Below, one piece after another: positions 1 through 15,200 of a stretch of 64,000 bases of DNA (position 1 is its first letter; every line of letters starts with the position of its first letter). Where the stretch lies: contig OX393565.1 of assembly GCA_947652115.1 (NCBI GenBank), positions 25,848,583-25,912,582 on the forward strand. The letters run 5' to 3'. The notes below the pieces were generated by a model. It had not been told where the DNA came from. It searched no databases and saw only the letters and a program-made list of their open reading frames with translations. The translations under genes and the position numbers were made by a program. The DNA comes from Blastomussa wellsi. Taxonomy: Eukaryota > Cnidaria > Anthozoa > Scleractinia > Plerogyridae.

Positions 1-275
1 TGAAACGCTGACAAACACACTGCTTAAAGAGCGCTGTTCAATTGTGTCGTAAGTACGTCGCGTTTGCTCTGGTTTTGCATTACTACGATTGGTTAAAAAA
101 ACTCGCGCCACTTTTTCACCCAATTAGCAGTAAAACCAAAACCAATCGCGACTCGCATGCGCACGTTTTCCCGCGTTTTACATCGGCTACATGTATTTGC
201 TTTGAGTACTGATTGGTTCTCTGGATTGTCTGCATCTTTTGCGATTGGCCAGAGTGGTTTTGAAAAACGCTCTAT
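1..275. repeat. Probable dispersed repeat abutting the MTA splice donor
   Basis: No coding signal fits the MTA reading frame here. The block holds several ATTGGTT/AACCAAT-type inverted words and ends in AAACGCTCTA, very close to the donor GTAAGATAG of the last visible MTA exon. A similar end word (GAAAACCGCTCTAACG) recurs near 35985. It resembles a common coral interspersed repeat, but that is recall and not shown by alignment. Confidence 0.4.
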
Positions 276-280
276 CTTAC

Positions 281-3200
281 CTTCAATCCCATTCTGCTGC
301 ACTGAGGCGCCATCGTGAGATCGCTTCCTGGCCATCATATGATTAGAAGTTCCCTGTGGTACTTGCGGACTCTGGACAACAGGTTTAGCTGAGGGTATGG
401 CAGCATACTTCCAGTCGCTTGCCTTGGGCGGGGTTGGCTGGATCGGTACATAACTCTTGGACGGGGGGATCATTTTTCTCGAGGGGGAGGTAAGAGAGTG
501 ACCAGTAGGGGTGGGTGGGGACGGTGAGGTTGGTGAATGTTCCTTGGGGAGTGGTAGTAGGGTGGGCTTGGGTGGTTTAATCGGTTTGTGCGGTTTTGGA
601 GGATTAGCTTTAATCTTGTCCACGGCGTCGTGGATTTTTCGTTTCTTCATTGTTTTCTTGGCCTTGATAATGGCGTCAGCTTTAGGCGTCTCAAGCCTCT
701 TTAAACCTGAAAATGAAGATTCAGTCAGAATTATTGCTCTGCTGCCCAATCTCCAAGACCCAGAGGAATAAACACAACAAGAAAAATTTAGAAAAATGAT
801 AACAAATGTCCATTGAAAAGCATTACCGAGCTTTGTTTACAGTAAGGAGCCCAAAATTGCAACCTCTTTTAAATAAATTCACATTCTTTCACGCACATCT
901 ATTTAATACAATAAAAAGGAAACTGGAGGCAGCTGTTCTTGGCTTCTGATTGGGGAATGACTGCACAAAAGAACGTGAACAAATTAAAAGTGATCACATT
1001 TGTCTCCGTGCTGAAACAGGATGCATTTTTAAAGGGTGTGAAATTGAACAGTCAATCAAATTTGGCTTCTGTTTGGGCATTTAACAAATTTATAGTAGGC
1101 AGATACCTGTAAATAAATTTTAATTTAGGAAGGACATCAGCATAGAACACTTACACTGCGATCTGATTTCCTGGATGTTAATAGCGCCTCCAGGCACTCG
1201 ACATTGATGCACTTTATTATACAGATCTTGGCACAGCCGCCGAGCCAGTCTGGTCAGCGGAGTGGCCCTGATATAGAATGGTGACCTGGGCTTGAGTTTA
1301 CGCGGGCTGGGAGGTCTGTAGCCATGTACAGCTGTTAAGTGCCGAGTAAGGTTTGGACGAGAATTAAACACCTACAAAAAGAAGAATAAAATTAATCATG
1401 TGTCTATTGTATTGTTTTGCAAGCACATCAACCAACGATTTGCTTAGTCATAGTCAATTAGTCATTGTTGTGTTTTATGATCATTTAATTACAGTTAATT
1501 AGTTATTGCTGTGCTTTCACGCTTTAATGAGTAATTAATTAATTTAGAGCAAAACATCTATGAAAGGTGAAGACACCATTACAATCTTGTAAACTATACT
1601 CAGTCCCTTTCTCTTTACCACCACAAGGAGGAAAAACATTTACTGACTTGCTTTTCATGTACATATTTCAGTGCAAAGTAGCCTGCGAGCAGGCTCAGGC
1701 TAGACGGGGTGTAGCAAACTGAGTAAGAATGGTATTTGTACAGATTCTACACCTTGTTGCAGTTTGTAAAAGTTAGATATGATTTGACTTCGTAAGGGAA
1801 AAAATTCTGCATATTTTCATTCACTATTTCATTAAAATAAAAAATTGGAATTTCTTGTTCAAAATAATATTAAGGCCTTTATGTGTTATACAGTCAAGTG
1901 CCTTATTTCTGTGTAATTAAAATATCAAAAAAATGATATTTAGACAGGAAGCCACATCACCTTGGTTTTCAAGTGGGTCCTCTATCTAGATCAAATTGGC
2001 ATTTAGAAATGTTGGTTTTTGAGGGAGGAGGAAAAACCCTGGAAAAACACCCACGGAGCGAGGAGTAGACTACGAGCAGTCCCTTATTTTCTTAGTCCAT
2101 TGAGTGTGAAGCAAAAAATGGCTACGCAAAACCTGGGAGACGTACCCACGTGGTGAGGCATGAAAAAGGGGTCCCTTTCTTGTGCCTCGCCACGTGGGCA
2201 CGTCTCTCAGGTTTTGCGCGACCTTTTTTCACTTTGTGCTCGACAGACTAAGAAAAAAAGGGACTGCTCATAGTCTAAGTGAGGAGAGAATTCACAACAA
2301 ACTCAACCAACATTTGGCAGAAGGCCTTAAACAAACCGGGGCCACATTGGCGGATGTAGTATAATTAGTATATCTATCTACATCAGCTCAGTTTTAGTCA
2401 AATTATGCACAAAAGATCAAAGATGTGTTCACTCCATCCTGTACACGACAAAAGCAGGGTATTATTCAAATTATTATTGTACCTTATCACACTTCAACAC
2501 CCCACACTTGTACATCTTGTGGGTTCCCATGTGACTCGACAGGCGCTCTGTTAAGTGACAACCAACATTGTTTTAAAGGTGGCATAAAAACACTCCACAA
2601 TAACATGGCTGTGATCACAGGTGTGCAAATCTGAAGCCCTTTTATTGATGCCAATACAGAATGCGTGATGAGATTATTTTTGTATTGCACAATGTTATTA
2701 TTTAACATTTTGGGGTTATGTCACTTCTGGCCAAAAAGAAAAACAGATGTACCTGTAACATGCTTATGTTATCCCTCCTTTAAAAGGCAATAGAATGAAT
2801 ATTTGCTAACAGATGCCTGTTTTACTCAGTCAAAAATATTTTTCATGGCAAAATGCACTCTATCTGTTTTCATTTGCATGACTTAGCAAAATCAAAACAC
2901 ATTCACGAGCCACCTTGAAACGGCATAAACAATTTTCCTTGCCCATTTTCTCTAAACAACCAATTTTTCTAAGCACTGCAAATCAAGGAAGCAGTAACCT
3001 CAACTGGTTTTAGGTGGTATTCTGTTTGTGCATTAACAGATACATGTATTGAACAGCAAGCAAAATCCAAACCTGCTCTGTTGAAGACTTTGCCGCAAAC
3101 TCTGCATGTGTAACTTGGTTGCAGACTGCCATGAGACTTTCCGGACAAACCATCTGATTAAAACAATAATTTCCACCAAATAAGTATTATTGCCAAGAAA

Positions 3201-6200
3201 ACATTTTAGATTGACGTGATCTCTCTCTAGATCCTAGTCCAAGTTAACACACATTTCTCTTCATGAGCTGTCCTCCATATGGAATTGAAGTTTGCAAGGT
3301 TCTAGATGTGTCACAATTAGCTAGTATTGTGTTGATGTTCATCAGAAATTGTAAAATGTTAATACCTGGTCTTTTCAAGCCACCATATTTTTTCCAATAA
3401 ATCCAGCACAGAGTACAAAGCCAGAACTTGTGTTGAGAATTTGGAACACCCCAGGGATACCACTGCTGGGATGAGGCTCCTGTAGTTGTCAAATTATAAA
3501 CCATTATTACAAGTCACCATAATTGTATTTGTGATTATGTGAGTGAATTATTAATATGCAATGTAACAGTTACTGCGTACTAACCATAGCAGCTTTCACA
3601 TGATACCCCTGCAAGATTGGACGCCACACCCGGTGGAGGAGTTAAAATAATAGTTGATGTTTGCTTTTTCCCTGATTGGGTTGTGCTTCCACCACTGAAG
3701 AAAAAATACAACATGATTATGAGGAAAACAAACAGTATATCTTTTAAAGGAGCTACATCACAGAAAACACATCTTGAAAAACATCTGTCTTACATTATGA
3801 TGTAGAAACTACCGGTAACTTTTTAACCTTGGCACCAGTTGGCAACTTAAGAAAAAGTTTTGGTCGCCAGCTACACTGTAGCAATTTGTGGTCGCCAAAA
3901 TGTTTCCTCCTTCTGGTGACGGAACTTGCTATTTTAGACTGAATTAGTGGTAAGATAAAAAGTCAGTTGTTAGAAGGGGATCTAAATTTTATGTCACTGT
4001 AATCGTCTTGGCTGAAAATCAGAGCTAAAGTAAATTTGACTATGAGCCATTTATACATCACGCATATCACAGTGATCTACTGGCGACCAGATGTAAAATT
4101 CCGGTTGCCAGTACAAGTTCTTTAGACACATTGGCGACCAGGAAAGCGCATTTTCGGACCCCGAATTACCTATTTTCTTAGTTACAAACTGAAGCAAGTC
4201 CTTGACGCAAAAAGAAAAACTGGCTGATCAGATGAACATGGCAAAAAATTTCAACAAATATCATTTACGCAACACTCTGAAGATGGCTACAGCTCAGTTA
4301 AAACTGATGTATTTGAAAACTATGTGGATAATACTAAATAGACTATTATAGTACCAGATTAAAGCCAACTAAAATGTTATTTTGTCCAATCCTTACACAC
4401 TCCCACCAAAGGAACAGTAACAAACATTTATAACTTTAAAATTACTTACAGGCCAGGTATGTATATCTGTGTTAAATTACATTCCTTAGAGACTGCTTTC
4501 AGTCGTTTCTGTAAAAAGATTAAAAATCTTCATTTAGCAAATAAATTATTTTTCTAAGGAACCATTCATTGTATGAATATTGCCCATACTAATTAAATAC
4601 AAAAGTGAGGAATTCATGTTTCATATTTTACTGCGAATCTTAGAAAACTGCGAACAGCAGAAATATTTATGGCATGTCATTGTGTTACAAGGAATGAGCC
4701 AATTAGGTGAGAGAAAACTAAACCACAAACAGCAATGGTAATTAGTTGGTCGTTTTCAGGTTTGCTCACGTCCTGGACTTTGTGATTGGTCACTGCACAA
4801 TCAACATTCCTGAAATAATGGGCAACCACGAAACAGGCTTGTAGGGATGACCTAGTAGTTTATTTGATTTTTTTCCCCACAACATATACTTCACTCTGCT
4901 TCTATGTATTGAGCACTGTTTTACAAAGATCAAATTTTACACTTAATAATATACATGTATTTGTTTTGCAGAATTAGTTCTAATAACAAATTCTTACCTG
5001 TTGCAGATATCTGTCAGTGGTTTTCCACATATAATAATATTCCACAATACTTGAAAGACTCTTCCATGGAAGCTAGGAATCAAAAACAGAGAGTCCAGTA
5101 ATCGATTCAGAGAAGGGTCTAACAGTATTATACAATATCCTACTTGATGAATTGTTTTATAAATCATTACTCTCTTGAATTACGGTACATTACACAGTTT
5201 TAAATGCAATTAAATGTAAGTTAACACAAAGAAGATGGCCAGAATTCCCTTGTAGTCAGCAGTGTTCCAACATGCACACGCACCAGGTTTTTGTGAACAC
5301 CCTCTCGAAAGATGTACATGTATGTTTTAGCATTTACAGTGAGTGTTGTCTGACGTCAAAATCCTTCAGGCTATATCCTCCTTCCCTCGCCCGTTTTCCA
5401 ATGTTTGAGCAGCCTGCCCATCCTCCCTTTTTGTGTGGGGGCTCATGGTTGGGTTGCCAGCATTTGCTAGCGATGGGATCAGCAGTCTGTAGGCAGTGCA
5501 ACTGTCAATCAACTTTCTGTTATGGTATTCTTGCTTGGTGCATTGCTATTATCGTTCATGTTGTTGTTATATCATATTTCTGGCGGAGATGTATTCTTAG
5601 TGAGAATAGGCAATCATTTACAAAATGTATATTGACACTGTGTAGTGTGACGTAAGTTTATAAAAACTCCATCTAGGACTGGCTTCCAACAGTGCAAGTT
5701 CCTGAATGTCTCAGGCACCCTATCTCTGTTCTTCATAGCATGCATGTCATGAGGGCTTTTTTAGAGTGAAATACCGACACCATCATGACACTGTGCAAGT
5801 TGTGGTTCAAATTTATCCATGGTGTAAAAATTAACTTTTTCCCATTAGCCACATGGCTCCTAAATATTTCAAAGTGGTAGCCAATTCCAAAATTTGGGTT
5901 GAGCGCCATAAACCAAGTCAATAGCAAGTCCCAAAGTACATCACAAAAAGACAACAATGGGGCCTAGCCCTTAAACAATAGCACAATAGACTTCACCAAG
6001 GCTTTTAGTCAGGATTTGATAAAAGGCTGTCCAAACTGTGCTAGGGGACCTGCTAAATTGAACAATTTATAAAGCAACATATGGAAAATAAAACAATTTT
6101 CTTTCAAAAGTGGCCTTCCACAGGAGGCCTGGACGGCCATCTGGCTAAAAGCCTGCTTCACACAATAGAACGACACAATAGTGCATATATTGACTTGGTT

Positions 6201-9200
6201 TTTGGAGCATCACCCCAAAATTTTGGTCACCACCCTTTTTTAAAAACATTTCCATTAAATGAGGTGCATTTGCCAGTGAAACGGCAACATATGATCATAA
6301 ATGCGCCTGCAATACAAAGGGGGACAGTAGAAGGGTTCATATACATGTATAATGTGAAAGGTTATGCAAATCAAAGATGGCGTCAAATGACAAATCTTCA
6401 AACCCGCACACGTTGATTTTCAGAAACAACTTTGACTAGGAAGTTTGACTGTCTGATTATCGCAACAACAGATTTATCTACATCTTTGACAATTCACAAG
6501 ATCTCTAGGTGAGGTGTAGTCGCCAATTTGGTGCCTAATTTTCAGGATTTCATAGCCAAAGTGAAACTTAAAAATTTAGTTACATTGGCACCTAAATTAG
6601 GTGCTTTTACGCCCTGTTCAATTTGGTATTTTCCTGTGTTGGTGACCTTTCAACTGACTATACTTACAAAGTCTTTCTGAATGTCAGTAAAATCTTTTCC
6701 ATATTTCTGAAGGGCTTCCTCAAACAGATTTGCTTCACCTGCAATGAAAAATCAAAAATTATATGTTTTTGAACAAATACATGTACATACACCACAGTCA
6801 GGCATGTAGCTAGAGCCTGGCTACCGGCTAATTTCACCGGCTGAAGGAGAGCTTATCACCAGCTTAAATTTCACTAGAAAACAAAGACTCAAGAAATTTT
6901 GCAGGTAAAATGGTCAGAAAAGCCGGCTGAGCTTCTTTGCGAGTCAGCGCTGTAATTTCTTAGCTACATCCCTGCACAGCTTCAAAAATATGACACCTTT
7001 ATTATTGCAAAATATGTAAATTATTCACTGACCTGCTGACCATTCTTCCATCTCATCACGGCACAGAATGGGTCCACCGGTAGGGACTAGACTAGCTATT
7101 GCCTTGCTCACATTGTAACCATTGTTATGTAGAGCACACATTGCATGCGACTAAAACAAAGAAAACGTTAAGCTAAGCATCAGCGACAGTATTATAATAA
7201 GCAGGGGTTTCAAAACAAGGTGGCAGGTGCCTGAGTTCCACCGGCTACTTGACTATTATGCAGCCGGCTACTCTGGTCATAGCAATCAGCTTCTGACCAA
7301 AAAGCTCACTTATAACAGTCGCCTACTCTTCCAGTTGATTACACCTACTTCAAGACATTTTAAAACCCCTGAATAAGCTCAATACCTGCAATTGTTCTGA
7401 ATAGCTGAGACTTGCATATAGTCTGAATGATTGAGAATCAGGATAAACTAAAAAAACGGTTGTAACAAAGAAATGTCCCAGTAATTGAAATAGATGTAAA
7501 TCAAGGTTGCGGTAATCAATGTTGACTTCTACATCATTTGTTTTGCTTCCTTCCAAGAACGTCTATAAAGAGCTTGTGATCTGGAGTTAGCAAGGCAATT
7601 CTCATTGTTTGCCTTGTTAGATGCTACCAGCCTCAGCCCTAATCAGTAGTACTGCACAGGGTCGGCTGATCAAAGCACAACAAGGCTAATCCTGGATTAG
7701 GGCGAATTTTAATTTCAGTTTCTAAAATATTTAGTGAGGTTTTGTGTAAATTTTCAGTACTCCACCTTTTGACATCCACAAAACATAAGAAACAAAATAA
7801 TTTTGAGATTTTGCCTACTAAAGATATAAAACATATTTGGTAAAAAGCTGTCAATAAAACTAGAATACACTAAACGTTTTCAATCATTTGATCATCTTCA
7901 GAGTGTGGACATGAAGATGACAAAGATGATCAAATAATCAAAAACATATAGTGTAGTTTAGTTTTATTAATTAAACTTGGGTTAGTGTTAATAGGCTTTT
8001 GAACAACCTGGCCCTAAAGTTAAATGACCAAGCTAATACTTCAGCCACTACTTAACGTTAGCCAAAGTACATGATTTGAAGCATGACAATCTTCCAGTAA
8101 TTAGTGCACATTTGCACATGGGTTTTAGCATGCTTCCTCAAACAAAACTAGCATTGTTGTATGGTTTGTAAGAATAACACAGTGGAATTTGGTTTCAAAT
8201 TATTTTGCTTTAAAATAATGAAATTGAAAATGACTTTAAAAAACGACCTGTTAACTGTCAAGGCTTGGCTTATCTTGATCTACATTGTACAGACACAAGT
8301 TTTGTAAAATGTGTACTGATTACTGGAACATTCTTTTTGTACGTTTGTCATGCTTCAAATCACGTACTTGGCTGCTAAGATAGCTAGTGGATGTTTCACA
8401 TGCTTGATTTTGTATTGGATTTCGGTTCCAGATGCTTCAAGTTAACATGCACCTGTTTATCACACAATTTATATGTGAATTTTGCTTACTGGAGTTTCCA
8501 AGACAATGTCACCTATTTTATTTATTGAGAAAGATATTCCTGTTAGTATTTGACATGTAATTTCTATTAAATCTCAAGTTTATTTTCATTAGTCATCCAT
8601 GACATCATAAATATACCTGTACAATGTAAATACATGTTTTGCCCTACACATTCCCACCTCTGTCTCACTAAAGGGGTGTCTGAGATTCAACATGAACAAT
8701 TCCACACTCCACACTCTCAACAGGCAATGTAGGTCTGTGAATGGTTATTGCTCAGTTTGAATTTTCATTCTCACGTAAAGTAACAATATGGGGAATTTCA
8801 GACACCTTGAGTGAGAAAGAAAGATGAGTAAATAAAGAGAGACGCCATTTTACATATACAGTGTACAGTGTACAGTGTTTGTTTTGTAATAAGACACGAG
8901 ACAAGAGCTGGAACAAGGACCAACTTAAGATCCTGCAAACTGACCACTCAGGTCAACAACCAGCTTATGGCCCCAACCAGATAACTCACCAGTGTAATGT
9001 CCCTTGATGCTGCTGCAGCACTCGTGTGCAAGCTAGGCTGCTTGACTGAACTGCTGCAATCAAGGGCTCTGGCAAATGTACCAACAGATCTACAATTTAA
9101 ACAAAGAGAGGATATTGATCAGGAAGAAGACGGAAAAACAGTCTACCAACTGCACCCCCCCCCCCCCCCCCCCCATTTTTAATTTTAAACCTTTAGGTGA

Positions 9201-12200
9201 AAAAGAAGTTTCTATTTGTTTATATTTGCATAGCCAAGACAGTTAAACTCGTAAATTCATGCAACATATTACAGATTAATCCAAAAATACAAAAACAAAT
9301 ACATGACTAAGCCTGCAATCAGCCTGCCATCTCTCTGGAGTCAGATACTGAAGGTCTACGCAAGACAAACAAAACTCAATGTTCCAGATTGAATCAGTTG
9401 ACAGGCCAGCCAGGTAATGCCCATGAAACTGAAATAAATAATGCTTCTGTTACATGTACCTGGCAATCACAAGAAACTGATCAACGTGTTGTTCCTGTAA
9501 AGGATTGTTTGGATCCCACACCAAAGTCTCCAGTTTAGCAAGATCTCTGTCATCTTGAAACCCTGAAATAATTATAATTATACATACATGTATAACATAC
9601 AAATTAACAAAATGGTACATGTGCTTTGTGCAGAAGCTTAGTAATTATAAATTATAAAAAGCCAACTTCTCAAAATACCGGCAACATATATTTTCTTTTT
9701 ACTGGATTATTTTCAATGAGAGGAGGGGGCTTTTATCTGTGCCAATATAACACTGTGAAACTAGACAACCTCCAGAGCTTTTCCTTCTGAAGCACCTGCC
9801 AGAGAGCAATATAAGAAGTAGAAAATACTACTCAGAGATTGACATGAATTCACAGCGCAAAACCCGCTGGGAGATTTGGAGAATGTTGGGTATTATTGAA
9901 AGCCCTGGACTTCGTGCTCTATCAACCCTAATCTATCCTGGAATCATATTTAGTAGTAAGTCGGCTACTAAATTTCTAATTGATCAAAAATTCATACCCC
10001 CTACAGCAGAGCAAAGAATGGTACAGGCAAATCTTAATAAACAAGCTATTGAAACCATTTATACTATTCCTTTCAGAGTGACAAAGGATATTAGACTTGC
10101 TATTTTCCAATTTAAGGTTGTGCATCACATCCTCCCAACTAATGCAACACTTTTCAGAGATAAGATAATTCAACAGGACAAGTGTCATCTTTGTGACCAA
10201 AAACAAACTTTAAAGCATCTATTTGTACTATGTCCAGACGTGCAAACTTTTTGGGAAACTTTTTGCAATTGGTGGAATGTTATAAATGACGACTCTATCA
10301 CCCTAAATGAACAAGTCGTCATTTACGGCTTTACAAACAATCTCAGTGAACGTCTTGGTTTAAACCTCTGCTTAATAATCGCTAAGTATTACATCTACTG
10401 TGCTTCGCGAGAGAAAGACCCATATTACTTCGAAGTTTTCCTTGTTTTTCTGAAGAGTAAATTATTCATCGAGAAAAGCAAAGCCAAATCGCAAATAAAT
10501 TTTTAAACGAGTGCTTTTTTGTGTGTGTGATACATATAGTATTTTAAAATAATGAGTTTTGTAAGTATTCCATAAGTATTTTTAAAATAATGTGTTATGT
10601 ATCCTCGCTATGAGTGTTGTATTTCATATAGCAAATAAGATATGTAAAAGTAGTCGATTTGTGTAATAACTAAAATAAAAAAAAATTAAAAATAAAAAAA
10701 AAAAAAATATATATATATATTTAGCCAAATAATTTTTACACAGAAATCTTGCTTTGGTTGCCTCACTGAAAAACAAACAAATGAAAAACAAATATATACC
10801 TTTTGGCACTGTTTTGGACACTTGTGCTTGATACGCTGTCCCAATTCCCATCTCTCCTCGGTCTGCTACCAAGGTTTTTTGTTGAGGATCATAAACCAGA
10901 AAGTAGTGGAACCAATCCTGTAAGGGGAGTAAAATAAAACACATGATCACAAAATAGAACAATCGATCACCAAGACATCATTGTCATCATCAAGAAGAAA
11001 GTGTTGACTAATCACACAACGTTTAATGTTTGAACCCTTGCAAAAGAGCCAACATATACTTTTAACTGTAAGTCCTGACTTTTTATGATTAAAACATACC
11101 TCTTTTTCCAAATACTTTGGTAACACCTCTGCTTCATTGTAAAGTGTCACCAAACACTTCCCCCTACAACACAAAAAATACACTAGATTAAAAATTACAT
11201 TCCCCAGCGTAGCAAGTCAAAACTAATCAAAATACCACAGTACAATAGAATGCATTAGTTTATCTGACAATATGTCAAATAACTAAAGAAACTGATGCTA
11301 TTTGTTTCTTTGTTAATTAAGTAAAGTGTTAGGAAAGTAGATTGTGCTATGCAACACAAGAATCATAATGTGCATGTCCACATTATTTATCCAAGCAAAG
11401 AAAATTCTTGCATAATATTGCCATCGATTTCTTAATGTGGGATTTTGCACTCCTTCAATGGCTATTGCTATTAGAAATGGTTCATAGTTTAGGCAGGTAT
11501 ACTTTGCTGACTACCAGACCGGACCTTATAAATTATTAATCTCAGCAATAATGTGATGCATGTAAGTCAAATTGTTTTTCAGGTTAAATATATTTACAAT
11601 CTTGGTTAAACTGCTGAAGACAACAATTAAATTTACTGGATTTCCTTTGAACTTATGTCATTAAAAAAGCATCATCTTCAGGTTGAAGCCGATTTAACAT
11701 GAAAACCAATTTACATGTAACCTACAACATATACAGCTGTCTCTAGAAGGCTGTCCAAATAATTAGAAGCATAAAAGCATACACATTGAATGGGTAAAAG
11801 TAGAAAATGCAGGAAGAATGCTTGAAATACTAAATATGGAAAAATAAATTTCAATGTTTCCGTTTTTACCTTACCCCTGAAGAAGCAAGCTAACTTCAGC
11901 CAGTTGGTAGAGTAATAAAATCACAGTTTAAGACCTTAACACATTGACTACAAGCCATACAGGGTTGTCAGTAGGTTTTTGAGTATAGCAGGTTCCATCC
12001 AAAAAGTAGGCGGCTATTTTCATTCTATTTCTCCAATATCATGCTTAGAACTGACCTACTAACATTTGGAGTAGCCAGCGCAGTATTCAGAAAAGCAGGT
12101 GAAATGCGCCGGTTGCCGGCTTATTTTGACAACCCTGGCAATACGAATAAAGCAACTAAACATCACAGGCACAGCATGCCAGAATTTTGGCCATTGGGTG

Positions 12201-15200
12201 TCTCCATCTTAGGATTTAACCCTTATCCTTTAACAGGGCATTCAAGTACTTAAAACTGATGCAAAAAAATAACCAGATGAATTATAATGCGAGTTTGTTA
12301 TATCAGAGTTCTGTTACAATGTGCCTCACGGTTAGTAAATTTGGGCAACGTGGGGAACATAGTTTTTTGCACTGGGGACTGCTGTTATATTAGGGTTCCA
12401 TTGAATTTCCTATGCAAGTGTCCCACCACTCTTTTCCTAACAAAATCACACAGAAATGTTACCTTACTTTTAAAATGCATTGTCACCCAACTTAACAATT
12501 TTGACCACAATCACAATATGATTCACATGGTAACTAAGAAAACAGAGCAAACCGAGTAAGACATCATGGAATGTTGAAGTGACCTGTATGGGAGAATTAG
12601 TTCTTTCAAATTGAAACAAATTCACATGAAAATGAATGAATAATTTTCAAAGGAATAAAGGAAAAATTCTCTCTAGGGAGTATTGCATGATTTGAAATGA
12701 GCAATTTACATACAAAGTTGAAACATCAAGACAAGTTGTCAATACTTTTTATTCTTTGAACTTGTCTGCTTGACAATATATTGATCATGTATATAGAAAT
12801 ACAATGGGGTAAATACATGGGGCCAAAGCTATTGTAATTAACTCTGCAAGATGATACAGTGTATATCAGGTAGAACACTCACAAGTTTCAAGGCATCCAT
12901 ATGCAGAAGACCTACTACAGCATTGTTGGACAATGGATGTAGTGGATGTCACATGTGCAATACTTAACATCTAAATGAACTATTTTTAACTTTTCATATT
13001 TTGTAATATATTACAGTATATAAGCTTATGTATAGTTATAGTCATTTTTGTGCATAATTTCCATTTTTACATTACTTTTAATCAAAGATTTTTGTATGTT
13101 TAAGGTGATGTATTGTTTTGGTAAGTTCTAGGTGTCCCCTGTTAGTAGAAGAGAGATCTTCCCTTGGCAATTCATATTTGGCACTTGAATAATGTTTTTA
13201 TTACTTTTTACTATTATTATAATTCTCATCATAGTCAGACTGAAAGTATGTAAAATACCTTCATACATTATGTACATATCTTTCTTTTTGTTTACCTTAT
13301 GGTGTTAGCATTGATGTTTTCATACTGCCTGGATAAGAAAACTTCTCTGTGACTCAACTGATGTCTTAACACATCTTCCATTTCAGTATCACCCATTTCA
13401 ATTTCAGCATCTTCCTCAGCTTGCACTGAATAAAAGAAAGAACAAAGCACAAGTTAGGGACAGAAACCAAACACTTTCACGCTTAAAACAAGCACATATC
13501 AAATTATGCACAAATTATAAATCCTAACAATGGATAATTTAATTATAAAGTAATAATCATGTGGGTTATTTGCAACTGCTTGACTAAAGCCAGAAATTTT
13601 ATATTTGGTGCTAGAGTTTTACCTGTTTTATTTCCAGTCTACCAGTTGTCTGAAATGTGACGTTTGTGTGCATGCAAAATTGCTTATAACACAGAATGAA
13701 TGATTAATGGTCTTCTATCTATCTATATTAGTAAAAGTGTACAGTAAAGGTTTCATAATTTTCCATTTCATGCTTAACAAAAGAAAGTAACAAATACATT
13801 TACAGTTACTGTTTTGCATTTGTAATGATCATTTCAAAGCAAACAACAGTAACTGAACATCTTAAAGAATAAAAAGGAACTTTTACTGGCCAGTGATATG
13901 GTTAACTATATTTAAAGGTTGATTGTAAATAGTATACTACTGTTACATTGAAATATGAGATTGTAATTTGACATGTGATCTGAGAGGGTGTTTGCATGTC
14001 ACAAATTTAGGGAATTTGGGGTATTTACAACAAAGTAAAATAATGCCAAGTCTCTACTTTGCACTCAAACTATCATTCATCCCTCTGCTATGCTACCTTA
14101 CATATGTACTTGCTTAGACCCTGTAGTTTACAATTCCTTGTTAGATTTTTTTAAAGGAATATCAAACAACAAATAAAGCTATGTGCGCCCTTAGTAAGAA
14201 ATCTTCAATAGTGGGCAAAAGAAGTTGTAGCAAATAAATTAAATCGGTAATTCTACCAAAGACGTGAATTGAGGTGGAACTTTTCAAGCATTTCTGGATG
14301 AAAATCATATAAGAATTAAGATGACAAATTATGAATAGAAATTTGTTTGGAGAAGAGTGGGATTCAATTATGACTGAATCAGGAAATGAGGTTGATAATT
14401 CAAAAATCTCAGCATTTAATTACCAATCTGTATCATAATGTCATAATGACACTTAACTTCACAGAAAAATACCTAAACTGTGGGAGTACTTTCCAGACAA
14501 CAGATGCCAACAAAACAAAATATTCTGCTGAACCACACTTACAAATATGTTTTTCGGCCTGGATGGCGAGTGCTGAAGATAAATCTCTCTTTCTGTAAAA
14601 ACACTGCACTTTAGCCTCAACTTGCCCATTACTGGTCTAGAAAAACAAGGTAAAACATGCTTAAATTTCCACATGACCACGCGTAATTAACATATTCATG
14701 AATATAGGCTCAGAGCCACCTTAAATTTTTACCTTGGTCAACTCCTCAATTCTTCGTATTTGGTAAGGTAACGCCGGGTTGGTTTCGACATACACGTAAT
14801 CTGTGAATAAAGAGAAGATTGTGAACGTGACAAAGTTGCTAGAAACCGACTAATTTCGTCAAAAATACGGTTTGCAACTCAAAAACGCACATGGTCACGA
14901 AGACAGGCGCTGGGCTGGTAACCGCGCGCACGAAATTGAAATCAACACACAAGAAACGACGATTCGAAAAGTTTTTCGGTTTTCCTTTCGTCTCTTTCAA
15001 ATCAAATCAATATCTTTGATACAACCATAAATTTGCTGGTCACAAGATCTCAAAATTGCGAGACTTCCCTAGGGTTTTCTGGTAAAGAAGGACAGCAGTG
15101 AAGTCCCCGACAACTCTCGTACACCGTACGGAGCTTTTGTTCATTCTCCCGGCAGACGGGCAAAATAACGCAATCGTACGCGCGTAAAAAATCTCTCACC

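Noticed and set aside
511..771. 86-aa plus-strand ORF
   Set aside because: Shadow of the MTA proline-rich exon on the other strand.
5272..5655. 127-aa plus-strand ORF in an MTA intron
   Set aside because: Cysteine-rich chance frame without a recognisable domain.
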